Source: Halomonas sp. NO4 (GTDB lineage Bacteria; Pseudomonadota; Gammaproteobacteria; Pseudomonadales; Halomonadaceae). Taken from it: 64,000 nt of DNA. Below the pieces are notes generated by a model, which saw only the letters and a program-made list of their open reading frames with translations, was not told the origin of the DNA and searched no databases. The DNA is taken from positions 33,469 to 97,468 of the forward strand of contig NZ_WHMA01000011.1 of assembly GCF_010994375.1 (NCBI RefSeq), in the 5' to 3' direction. The translations under genes were made by a program, and so were the position numbers. Below, piece by piece: positions 8,550 through 15,959 of the stretch. Every line of letters starts with the position of its first letter. Positions within the stretch are counted from its first letter, which is position 1.

Positions 8550-9317
8550 ATGCAAGTGAAGGACAACACCTTCCTGATCACCGGCGCCGCCTCCGGGCTG
8601 GGGGCGGCCACCGCCGAGCGCCTGGTCGCCGCTGGCGGCCGGGTGGTGCTCTGCGACCTGAGCGATGCCGTGGAGTCGCATGCCGAGACCCTCGGGGCAA
8701 GCGCCCGCGCGGTGCGCGGCGATGTCACCTCGGGCGACGACATCCAGGCCGCCGTCGAGGCGGCCGTCGAACTCAGCGGCGGCCGCGGCCTGGCCGGGGT
8801 GGTGCACTGCGCCGGGGTGGTCAGCGTCGGCAAGCTGGTCGACCGCGAGGGCAATCCCGCGGACCTCGACGCCTACACCCGCACCGTCCAGATTAACCTG
8901 GTGGGCACCTTCAACGTGATGCGTCTGGCCGCAGCGGCCATGGCGAAGAACGCGCCCGGAGAGGATGGCGAGCGCGGCGTGATCGTCAACACCGCCTCCA
9001 TCGCCGCTTTCGACGGGCAGGTGGGACAGTGCGCCTACAGCGCCTCCAAGGCCGGGGTGGTGGGCATGAGCCTGCCGGCGGCCCGGGAGCTCTCGCGCCA
9101 TGGCATCCGGGTGATGGCCATCGCCCCGGGGGTCTTCGAGACGCCGATGATGAGCGAGATCCCCGACGAGGCGGCCCAGGCCCTGGCCGCTTCGGTCCCC
9201 TTTCCCAAGCGACTGGGCAAGCCCGACGAGTTCGCCCGCCTGGCCGAGCAGATCCTCACCAACCCCATGCTCAACGGCGAGACGATTCGCCTGGACGGCG
9301 GTATCCGCATGCAGTAG
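8550..9317 (+). CDS. SDR-family 3-hydroxyacyl-CoA dehydrogenase (type II-like)
   Basis: A 255-residue short-chain dehydrogenase: NAD-binding TGAASGLG at residue 11, catalytic [11 protein letters not shown] serine and the YSASKAG Tyr/Lys pair, ending in LDGGIRMQ. The overall pattern, including the insert around residues 90-110 and the [10 protein letters not shown] loop, resembles human HSD17B10-type 3-hydroxyacyl-CoA dehydrogenases. It would oxidise the 3-hydroxyacyl-CoA that the thiolase then cleaves. It follows the synthetase gene closely and ends before a strong terminator. Confidence 0.85.
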   Translation: MQVKDNTFLITGAASGLGAATAERLVAAGGRVVLCDLSDAVESHAETLGASARAVRGDVTSGDDIQAAVEAAVELSGGRGLAGVVHCAGVVSVGKLVDREGNPADLDAYTRTVQINLVGTFNVMRLAAAAMAKNAPGEDGERGVIVNTASIAAFDGQVGQCAYSASKAGVVGMSLPAARELSRHGIRVMAIAPGVFETPMMSEIPDEAAQALAASVPFPKRLGKPDEFARLAEQILTNPMLNGETIRLDGGIRMQ

Positions 9318-9350
9318 CCGGTCCGGATGGGCATCTGGCTGGCCGACAAG

Positions 9351-9388
9351 AGGCTGGTGCGCTACTTTATGGCGCGCTAGCCTTTTTT
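9351..9388 (+). terminator. Strong intrinsic terminator
   Basis: AGGCTGGTGCGC pairs over 12 bp (two G-T wobbles) with GCGCGCTAGCCT across a 9-nt loop, followed directly by a T run. It ends the synthetase-dehydrogenase operon 33 bp after the stop codon. Confidence 0.85.
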
Positions 9389-9414
9389 GTTGCCTTGACT
9401 GACGGAGACACCCC

Positions 9415-9867
<453 letters not shown>

Positions 9868-9934
9868 GCGGCTTGCCGGCCTGTCAGCGGGAATTTAAAA
9901 CGAACGCTTGACTTGGCTGGTATCGATCGCTAGT

Positions 9935-9954
9935 TTTCAAACATGTGTTTGAAA
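9935..9954. promoter_or_regulatory. PsrA-like operator
   Basis: TTTCAAACATGTGTTTGAAA has perfect 8-bp arms around ATGT and contains CAAAC-N4-GTTTG. This fits the PsrA consensus (G/C)AAAC-N2-4-GTTT(G/C), known from fatty-acid-responsive control of beta-oxidation genes in Pseudomonas and Shewanella. It lies 48 bp before the acyl-CoA dehydrogenase start. Confidence 0.65.
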
Positions 9955-10001
9955 GCGGCGCTTGCGGTAGCGTGCGTCCGACGTCTTCTGGAGAGAGCGA
10001 T

Positions 10002-11813
10002 ATGCCCGACTATCAGGCCCCCCTACGCGACCTGCGCTTCGTGATGGACGAGATGCTGGACTATCCGGCCCACTACGAGCGCCTGCCCGGCGGCGAGGAG
10101 GCCTCGCCCGATGTCGTCGCGGCGATTCTCGAGGAGGGCGCGCGCTTTGCGCGCGAGGTGCTGCTGCCGCTCAACCAGAGTGGCGACCGGGAGGGTTGCC
10201 TGCTGGAGGGCGGGGACGTCAAGACGCCCAAGGGCTTCAAGGAGGCCTACGCCCAGTATGTGGAGGGCGGATGGCCGAGCCTGGCCGCCGATCCCGAACA
10301 CGGCGGCCAGGGCCTGCCGCACTCGCTTGCCATGGTGCTCAACGAGATGATCTGCGCCACCAACCTGGCGTGGGGCATGTACCCGGGGCTCTCCCACGGC
10401 GCCGCCGATGCCCTGCGTCACCACGGTACCGCGGAGCAGCAGACCACCTATCTCACCAAGCTGGTCGAGGGAACCTGGACCGGCACCATGTGCCTCACCG
10501 AGCCGCACTGCGGTACCGACCTGGGGCTGATCAAGACCCGCGCCGTGCCCACCGACGATGGTGCCTTTGACATCACCGGCACCAAGATCTTCATCTCCGC
10601 CGGCGAGCACGACCTGGCCGAGAACATCGTCCACCTGGTGCTGGCTAAGCTGCCCGACGCCCCGGCGGGCTCCAAGGGCATCTCGCTCTTCGTGGTGCCC
10701 AAGTATCTGCCGACTGACGCGGGGGAACCCGGCGAGCGCAACGGCGTGGCGTGCGGCTCGCTCGAGCACAAGATGGGCATCCACGGCAACGCCACCTGCG
10801 TGATGAACTTCGACGGGGCCAAGGGCTTCCTGGTGGGCGCCCCCCACAAGGGCCTGGCCTGCATGTTCACCATGATGAACGCCGCCCGAATCGGCGTGGG
10901 CATCCAGGGTCTGGGCCTTACCGAGGCGAGCTTCCAGAACGCCCTGGCCTACGCCCGCGACCGTCTGCAGATGCGTGCGCTCGCAGGTCCTAAGGTTCCT
11001 GAGAAGCCGGCCGATCCGATCATCGTCCACCCGGACGTGCGGCGCATGCTGCTGACCCAGAAGGCCTTCGCCGAGGGTGGCCGGATGCTGGTGCTCTACA
11101 CCGCCCAGATGATTGATATCGTCGAGCACGGCATCGACGCCGATGAGCGCGAGCGTGCCGAGACCCTGCTGGGCCTGCTCACCCCCATCGTCAAGGCGTT
11201 TCTCACCGAGGTGGGCTTCGAGGCCACCAATGAGGGCGTGCAGGTGTTCGGCGGCCACGGCTTCATCCAGGAGTGGGGCATGGAGCAACTGGTGCGCGAC
11301 GCCCGCATCACCCGCCTCTACGAGGGCACCACCGGTATCCAGGCCCTCGACCTGCTGGGGCGAAAAGTGCTGATGAGCCAGGGCGAGACGCTCAAGGTCT
11401 TCACCAAGGAAATCCACCAGTTCTGCCAGGCAGAGGAGGGCAACGTCGAGCTCGCCGAATTCGTGCGGCCGTTGGCCAAGCTCAACCAGGAGTGGGGCGA
11501 ACTCACCATGGGCATCGGCATGAAGGCCATGGCCGACCGCGAGGAAGTGGGCGCGGCGAGCGTCGACTACCTGATGTACTCGGGCTACGCGACCCTGGCC
11601 TACCTCTTCGCCCGGGCTGCCAGGCAGGCCAAGACGGCATTGGCCGAGAGCACCGAGGACGCCGCCTTCTATCGCGCCAAGCTCAACACCGCGCGCTTCT
11701 TCTACCAGCGCCTGCTGCCGCGCACCCGCGCCCACAAGCAGGCCATCGAGGCCGGTGCTGAGACACTGATGGCGCTCTCCGCCGAGGACTTCGGCCTGGG
11801 CTTCGAGATTTGA
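10002..11813 (+). CDS. Acyl-CoA dehydrogenase, long form
   Basis: A 603-residue FAD-dependent acyl-CoA dehydrogenase. MCLTEPHCGTDLG is the flavin/substrate signature, FGGHGFIQEWGMEQ and RLYEGTTGIQALDL carry the FAD-binding and catalytic-glutamate regions, and an extra C-terminal helical domain (about residues 480-595) marks the long subfamily. Members are often annotated as DmdC, acting on 3-methylmercaptopropionyl-CoA, but many act on fatty acyl-CoAs, so no symbol is given. GGAGAG lies before the ATG at 10002; an in-frame ATG at 9945 falls inside the PsrA-like palindrome and is rejected. Electrons would go to ETF, encoded at the window end. Confidence 0.9.
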   Translation: MPDYQAPLRDLRFVMDEMLDYPAHYERLPGGEEASPDVVAAILEEGARFAREVLLPLNQSGDREGCLLEGGDVKTPKGFKEAYAQYVEGGWPSLAADPEHGGQGLPHSLAMVLNEMICATNLAWGMYPGLSHGAADALRHHGTAEQQTTYLTKLVEGTWTGTMCLTEPHCGTDLGLIKTRAVPTDDGAFDITGTKIFISAGEHDLAENIVHLVLAKLPDAPAGSKGISLFVVPKYLPTDAGEPGERNGVACGSLEHKMGIHGNATCVMNFDGAKGFLVGAPHKGLACMFTMMNAARIGVGIQGLGLTEASFQNALAYARDRLQMRALAGPKVPEKPADPIIVHPDVRRMLLTQKAFAEGGRMLVLYTAQMIDIVEHGIDADERERAETLLGLLTPIVKAFLTEVGFEATNEGVQVFGGHGFIQEWGMEQLVRDARITRLYEGTTGIQALDLLGRKVLMSQGETLKVFTKEIHQFCQAEEGNVELAEFVRPLAKLNQEWGELTMGIGMKAMADREEVGAASVDYLMYSGYATLAYLFARAARQAKTALAESTEDAAFYRAKLNTARFFYQRLLPRTRAHKQAIEAGAETLMALSAEDFGLGFEI

Positions 11814-11864
11814 TGACGGAACCCAGGGCAAGCGAGCACGCTTCCGATCGGTAGTGCTCGATGG

Positions 11865-11892
11865 GTGGCGGGGAGGGCCCCGCCGCTTTTTT
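11865..11892 (+). terminator. Intrinsic terminator after acyl-CoA dehydrogenase
   Basis: GTGGCGGGG and CCCCGCCGC form a 9-bp stem with loop AGGG, followed by six T residues; a textbook rho-independent terminator. Confidence 0.9.
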
Positions 11893-12005
11893 GCCGTTGT
11901 GTTCGGCACACCATTGACGGTTTGATTGACGGACGCAAGAGGCGCAGAGTTGATGGGTAAGGCGGTGGCCCATCTGCCCTGCCGTACTAGCGGAGCTCTA
12001 GCCCC

Positions 12006-12971
12006 ATGCACGTCTTTGCCAACCCGGTCGGTGCCGGATCCCTCTGGTTCGACAACCTCGCCACCGCCGACGGAACACCCGTTGCGTATGATCCGCAGGC
12101 CAGGGCCTTTCTGCCCATGCCGCCGTTCTGCGTCAACCGGGAGGTGATCGGCTGCAACTGGATCGCGCCTGAGCAGGGGGCGTTCTGTCGCTCCTGCGCC
12201 ATGACGGCGCTGGCGCCGGATACCTCCATCCCCAATGCCATGCCCAACTGGGCCCAGACCGAGGCCGCCAAGCGCTGGGTGCTCGACAATTTGGGTCGCT
12301 GGCACTGGTTCCGGCCCGAGGACCCCGGCACGCGTCCCGTGTTTCACATGCTGGCCGAGGGCCCGACGCCTGTGCCCATGGGCCATGCCGGGGGCGTGGT
12401 GACGATCAGCGTAGCCGAGGCAGATCCGGTCCTGAGCACCACCCGTCGAGAAGCCCTGGAAGAGCCCTACCGCACCATGATCGGCCACATGCGCCATGAG
12501 ATCGCGCATATGCTCTGGTGGCGTCTCAGCCTGCGCGAGGACTTTCTCACCGCCTTCCGGACCATGTTCGGGGATGAGCGGGTGGATTATCCCACCGCGC
12601 TCGAGCGCCATTACCATGACGGCCCGCCGCCCGGCTGGCGGGCGAGCTTCCTGACCTCCTATGCCTCGGCGCATCCTCACGAGGACTGGGCCGAGACGGC
12701 TGCCCACCTGCTCCACCTTACCGATATCAGCGATAGCTTCGTCGCGGCAGGCCTCTCTTCGCCAGAGCTTCCGAGCTCGGGCTGGGAACCTTACATGGAA
12801 CCTGACGCCGAGCGCTTGATCCATGTCGCGGCCAGCCTGGTGGCGGGGGTCAACCACGTCAACCGCTCCATGGGGCTGTCCGACCTCTATCCCTTCGTGT
12901 TGTCGGAAACCGCGCTCCGCAAGCTTGTCTTCGTGCATGGCTGGCTACGCCGAGGCGCCCAGGGGCTTTGA
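12006..12971 (+). CDS. Putative zinc metallopeptidase lacking N-terminal zinc-ribbon cysteines
   Basis: A 321-residue protein with MRHEIAHMLWW (HExxH) near residue 165 and HEDWAETAAHLLHL downstream, the pattern of the bacterial Zn-binding metallopeptidase family PF10005/DUF2248. The cysteines in FCVNREVIGCNW and FCRSC (C42, C50, C61, C64) are kept. Family members usually begin with a CxxCG...CxxCG ribbon; here the aligned positions appear to be A5, V8, A19 and D22, with the glycines retained. An in-frame stop at 11988 excludes an upstream extension. Substrate unknown. Its end overlaps the GST fragment. Confidence 0.75.
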   Translation: MHVFANPVGAGSLWFDNLATADGTPVAYDPQARAFLPMPPFCVNREVIGCNWIAPEQGAFCRSCAMTALAPDTSIPNAMPNWAQTEAAKRWVLDNLGRWHWFRPEDPGTRPVFHMLAEGPTPVPMGHAGGVVTISVAEADPVLSTTRREALEEPYRTMIGHMRHEIAHMLWWRLSLREDFLTAFRTMFGDERVDYPTALERHYHDGPPPGWRASFLTSYASAHPHEDWAETAAHLLHLTDISDSFVAAGLSSPELPSSGWEPYMEPDAERLIHVAASLVAGVNHVNRSMGLSDLYPFVLSETALRKLVFVHGWLRRGAQGL

Positions 12972-13242
12972 GCCGGCCGAGATCACCTTCTACACCAACC
13001 CGTTCTCGCGGGGCGGCATCGTCCACTGGATGCTCGAGGAGCTCAGCGTGCCCTACCGCACGGTGCTCCTCGAGTACGGCACCACCATGAAATCGCCCGA
13101 TTACCTAGCCCTCAATCCCATGGGCAAGGTGCCGGCGATCCGCCACGGCAAGGTCGTGGTGACCGAGGCTGCCGCGATCTGCTCCTATCTCGCCGATGCC
13201 TTCCCCGAGGCCTACCGGATTCTCGGGCGGTTGGACGGGTAA
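12937..13242 (+). pseudogene. Truncated glutathione S-transferase (N-terminal domain only)
   Basis: After about 15 residues, ITFYTNPFSRGGIVHWMLEE begins a GST thioredoxin-fold domain with MGKVPAIRHG (cis-proline loop) and VTEAAAICSYLADAFPE (glutathione-binding region). The frame ends after 101 codons, where a normal GST runs to about 200 with an all-helical domain. The next gene, on the other strand, begins 6 bp later, so the C-terminal half has been lost. ATG at 12937 lies inside the metallopeptidase gene. It is either a remnant or a stand-alone thioredoxin-fold protein. Confidence 0.7.
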
Positions 13243-13248
13243 GCCCCC

Positions 13249-13725
13249 TCAGAGGCCGTGAAGGCGGCGGTGCAGGCCACGGATGCGTTCGGCGAGCTCC
13301 GGCACCGGTCCTTCTACCACGGCTCCCGGTACCACGGTCTGGATCGGCAGCGGTGCCACCGGCGCCGGGCCAACGCCCATCGCCTCGAGCCAGCTCCCCA
13401 GCTGCTCCGACGAGCTGGCGTAGACGATGCGCCCCAGCCGCACCCAGCCGTGGGCCGCCGCACACATCGGGCAGTGCTCCCCAGAGGTGTAGACCGTGGC
13501 CCGCGCCCGCTCGTCGGGCGTCAGGTGCTGCGCCGCCCAGCGCGCCAGGTAGAACTCCGGATGCTGGGTGCTGTCGCCGCCGGCCACATGGTTGTGGTCC
13601 TCCGCCAGCACCTCTCCATCGCCGCTCACCAGCACCGAGCCGAAGGGCTCGTCGCCCGCCCCTAGCGCCTGCTCCGCCAGCGTCACGCAGCGCTCCAGGT
13701 GCTTCATGTCATTGGCATCGATCAT
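13249..13725 (-). CDS. Zinc-dependent nucleoside/nucleobase deaminase
   Basis: A 158-residue cytidine-deaminase-fold protein. Zinc ligands are visible as HPE (in place of the common HAE) and HCPMCAAAH. The HPE glutamate should be the proton shuttle. PFGSVLVSGDGEVLAEDHN is the substrate-binding strand typical of guanine, cytosine and adenosine deaminases of the CMP/dCMP deaminase family. GGGAGAGG lies upstream of the start. The exact substrate cannot be assigned. It converges with the truncated GST. Confidence 0.8.
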   Translation of the reverse strand: MIDANDMKHLERCVTLAEQALGAGDEPFGSVLVSGDGEVLAEDHNHVAGGDSTQHPEFYLARWAAQHLTPDERARATVYTSGEHCPMCAAAHGWVRLGRIVYASSSEQLGSWLEAMGVGPAPVAPLPIQTVVPGAVVEGPVPELAERIRGLHRRLHGL

Positions 13726-13778
13726 GGCGGCCTCTCCCGTGGGTGATTGGCTTGACCCACAGCATAGAGTCGAAAGTC

Positions 13779-13812
13779 GGGCTCTGGCGATGAACCCTTT
13801 GCTGGGCTAGGC
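13779..13812. repeat. 34-bp direct repeat flanking serine hydrolase, copy 1
   Basis: This 34-bp stretch matches 14883-14916 at 30 of 34 positions in direct orientation. The two copies are 1104 bp apart and bracket the serine hydrolase gene. Shared core segments include CTGGCGATG and ACCCTT. It lies just outside the 3' end of that gene. Confidence 0.75.
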
Positions 13813-13857
13813 AAGAGAGCCGATCATGTGTCGACGATTCTGGTGTCAGAGACCAGG

Positions 13858-14865
13858 TCATGGATTGCTACGGCGTGCGACCGCCAGTTCTGCAATAGGG
13901 CCCTTGAGAAGGTTCATCAGATTACCGAAATAGCCATCCGAACGGGCAGGCCGGTTGGGATCGGAGGTGATCGCGACGGCCAGGTCGAGTTCTGGGTGTG
14001 CCGCAATGATCTGGCCACCATAGCCTCGCGCCAGCACGAAGCCGCTATCGCTGATGAACCATCCGTACCCGTATCCCATCCCCGAATAGGGCGAGCGCCC
14101 CCGGGGCATGACGGAGGCGCGGATCCAGTCGGCGGGAATCACCTGTTCGCCTGCGAAGCGGCCGGTATCCCGCATCAATAGCGCCAGCGAGAGCATGGCG
14201 CGGGGCGTTACCGCCATTTCGTTGCCGCCGAGATAGTAGCCCTGCGGGTCGTGTACCCAGGGCGGCACCTCGAACCCCATCGGCTCCCCCAGGCGCTGTC
14301 GTGCAAGCCGGAGCAGGCTCTGCCCTGAGGCCTCGGCCATGGCGGCGCCCAGCACATGGGTGGTGCCGGTTGAATAGATCATGCGGCTGCCGGGCTCGGC
14401 CACCATGGGCCTGGTCAGGGCATTGGCAACCCAGTTGGGCGATGCTACCCAGGCGCCGTAGCGCTCACCCGAGGTGCTTTCGAGGCCCGCCTGCAGCGTC
14501 ACCAGGTCTTCCATCGTCATATCGTCCACGCCCTGGGTGGCATTCGGTGGCACGATCGAGGGCGAAACGTCGACCAGCCGGCTCGTGACCGACGGGATCT
14601 CGCCTTTCGCAATGCAGGTACCCAGCAGCAAGGCCACGACACTCTTCGAGCAGGACTTGATGTTCGCCAGTCCCTCCAGGCCGGGGCCTTTCGGCGCTTC
14701 GGCCACGATCACCTCGTCGCCGAGCTGAACCTGAATCGAGTGCAGCTGGTCGAGTGCAGCCAATGCCCGGTCGAGCGTGGAGGTGTGCTGTCCAAGCGCC
14801 GAAGGCACCAAGGGAACGGTAAGCCCTGCCAGGGCGAGTTGCGAGAAGGCGCGGCGGGTAATCAT
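13858..14865 (-). CDS. Class C beta-lactamase-like serine hydrolase, exported
   Basis: A 335-residue serine hydrolase of the beta-lactamase/transpeptidase superfamily. The N-terminus MITRRAFSQLALAGL carries twin arginines and a hydrophobic stretch, so Tat or Sec export is likely. Catalytic motifs are SxxK in SCSKSVV (about residue 71), YST in IYSTGTTH and GYGG in the KTG-like position. Many such proteins are esterases or amidases and not true beta-lactamases. Its GC content looks lower than that of its neighbours and no clear ribosome site precedes it. Together with the flanking direct repeats this suggests acquisition as a unit. Confidence 0.8.
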   Translation of the reverse strand: MITRRAFSQLALAGLTVPLVPSALGQHTSTLDRALAALDQLHSIQVQLGDEVIVAEAPKGPGLEGLANIKSCSKSVVALLLGTCIAKGEIPSVTSRLVDVSPSIVPPNATQGVDDMTMEDLVTLQAGLESTSGERYGAWVASPNWVANALTRPMVAEPGSRMIYSTGTTHVLGAAMAEASGQSLLRLARQRLGEPMGFEVPPWVHDPQGYYLGGNEMAVTPRAMLSLALLMRDTGRFAGEQVIPADWIRASVMPRGRSPYSGMGYGYGWFISDSGFVLARGYGGQIIAAHPELDLAVAITSDPNRPARSDGYFGNLMNLLKGPIAELAVARRSNP

Positions 14866-14882
14866 GGGGCGCTGTACCTGTC

Positions 14883-14916
14883 GGGTTCTGGCGATGGACC
14901 CTTCGCTGGACTAGGC
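14883..14916. repeat. 34-bp direct repeat flanking serine hydrolase, copy 2
   Basis: Partner of 13779-13812 (30/34 identical), lying 17 bp upstream of the serine hydrolase start. See that entry. Confidence 0.75.
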
Positions 14917-14952
14917 TGGGTAACCAATTGTGACTCGTGGCTGGGATCGTGA

Positions 14953-15129
14953 ATGACGATGGATGATCCCGAGTACACGGAAACGTTGGCCAGCATTCGG
15001 CACTACAGCAATACACGCTTTGCTTTGCTGACGTTATTCGTCACGGCCACCGCCGGGCTCGTCGTAGCAGTTTTCGGTTCCGCCAGCACTTCCTCGATCC
15101 ATTCCCGCCAGGTCTCGGTCAGCCGTTGA
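14953..15129 (+). CDS. 58-residue membrane-protein fragment, hypothetical
   Basis: A short frame with one strong transmembrane segment after RHYSNTRFALLTLFVTATAG. The IRHYSNTRFALLT pattern resembles the N-terminus of larger uncharacterised bacterial membrane proteins, so this may be a truncated copy that ends after its first helix. It lies between the direct repeat and the DUF2306-like fragment, in a region rich in gene remnants. Function unknown; it may not be expressed. Confidence 0.4.
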   Translation: MTMDDPEYTETLASIRHYSNTRFALLTLFVTATAGLVVAVFGSASTSSIHSRQVSVSR

Positions 15130-15175
15130 CCGAGCCGTTGCATTCACCGGTCCGGCATGACCGGCGGAGGCTCTC

Positions 15176-15283
15176 ATGGCATTCACTCTGCACCTCTACG
15201 CGTCCTCCCTGGCCCTGGGGCTCGGCGGACTGATCCTGTCGATGCGCAAGGGAACGAAACCGCACCGGCTGCTGGGTCGCGCT
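15176..15283 (+). pseudogene. 5' fragment of a DUF2306-like membrane protein gene
   Basis: GGAGG lies 5 nt before an ATG, and the product begins LHLYASSLALGLGGLILSMR then KGTKPHRLLGR, which matches the first helix and HR-LGR loop of DUF2306-type membrane proteins. After about 36 residues the similarity stops and the frame runs on into the antisense of the thioredoxin gene. The rest of the gene has apparently been deleted. The right-hand limit is approximate. Confidence 0.5.
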
Positions 15284-15336
15284 TCAACTGGGCCTGTGGT
15301 GAGCGCGGCCATTCCGCCGGCGGCGTCGGGGCGGGC

Positions 15337-15888
15337 TCACGCCCGCCACTTGATGTTGCAGCCCATGGAGGGTTTCTGGGTGTCGCTCGGCGCCTTGCCG
15401 GCGAGCACCGCATCGACGGCGGCGCGCAGGTCGGCTCCGGTCACCGGCGTTGGCTTACTGGGGCGGCTGTCGTCGAACTGGCCTCGGTAGGCGAGCCGGT
15501 GGTCGTGGTCGAAGAGGAAGAAGTCCGGCGTGCAGGCGGCGTCGAAGGCGCGGGCGACGTCCTGGGTCTCGTCCACCAGGTAGGGGAAGGTGTAGCCGCG
15601 CCGCTCGATCTCCTCGCGCATCTTCTCGGGGCTGTCGTCCGGGTGGCTGGCGTAGTCGTTGCTGTTGATGCCCACCACGGCGAGCCCCTTGGCTTGGTAC
15701 TCCCGGGCGAAGTCGGCCAGGGTGTCGGCGATGTGCTTGACGAAGGGGCAGTGGTTGCACATGAACACCACCAGCAGCGGCTGGTCGGCGAAGTCGTCGC
15801 TGTTCACTTCCTGGCCCTCGGGGTCTTGCAGGCGAAAGGCGGGCAGGGGGCTGCCGAGGTCGACCATCTGGGACGGTGTCAAGGACAT
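15337..15888 (-). CDS. Thioredoxin-fold (AhpC/TSA-like) protein
   Basis: A 183-residue protein with FMCNHCPFVKHI near residue 45, a CxxC-like active site in a thioredoxin fold, and GINSNDYASHPDDSPEKM, characteristic of the redoxin family with the CNHCP motif. The cis-proline is in ACTPDFFLFD. It probably reduces disulfides or peroxides in the cytoplasm, since no signal peptide is seen. Partner unknown. Confidence 0.85.
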   Translation of the reverse strand: MSLTPSQMVDLGSPLPAFRLQDPEGQEVNSDDFADQPLLVVFMCNHCPFVKHIADTLADFAREYQAKGLAVVGINSNDYASHPDDSPEKMREEIERRGYTFPYLVDETQDVARAFDAACTPDFFLFDHDHRLAYRGQFDDSRPSKPTPVTGADLRAAVDAVLAGKAPSDTQKPSMGCNIKWRA

Positions 15889-15959
15889 GGGGTACCTCCT
15901 CGATTGCGTGGCTCTGCGTTCAGCGTAACAGACGCCACCGGGGCAGGCGGCGGCGCTGC

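Noticed and set aside
10023..12938. 971-codon reading frame on the minus strand opposite the acyl-CoA dehydrogenase and metallopeptidase
   Set aside because: Product is low-complexity, His/Gly/Ala-rich with no family motif; it is the antisense of two well-supported genes in high-GC DNA.
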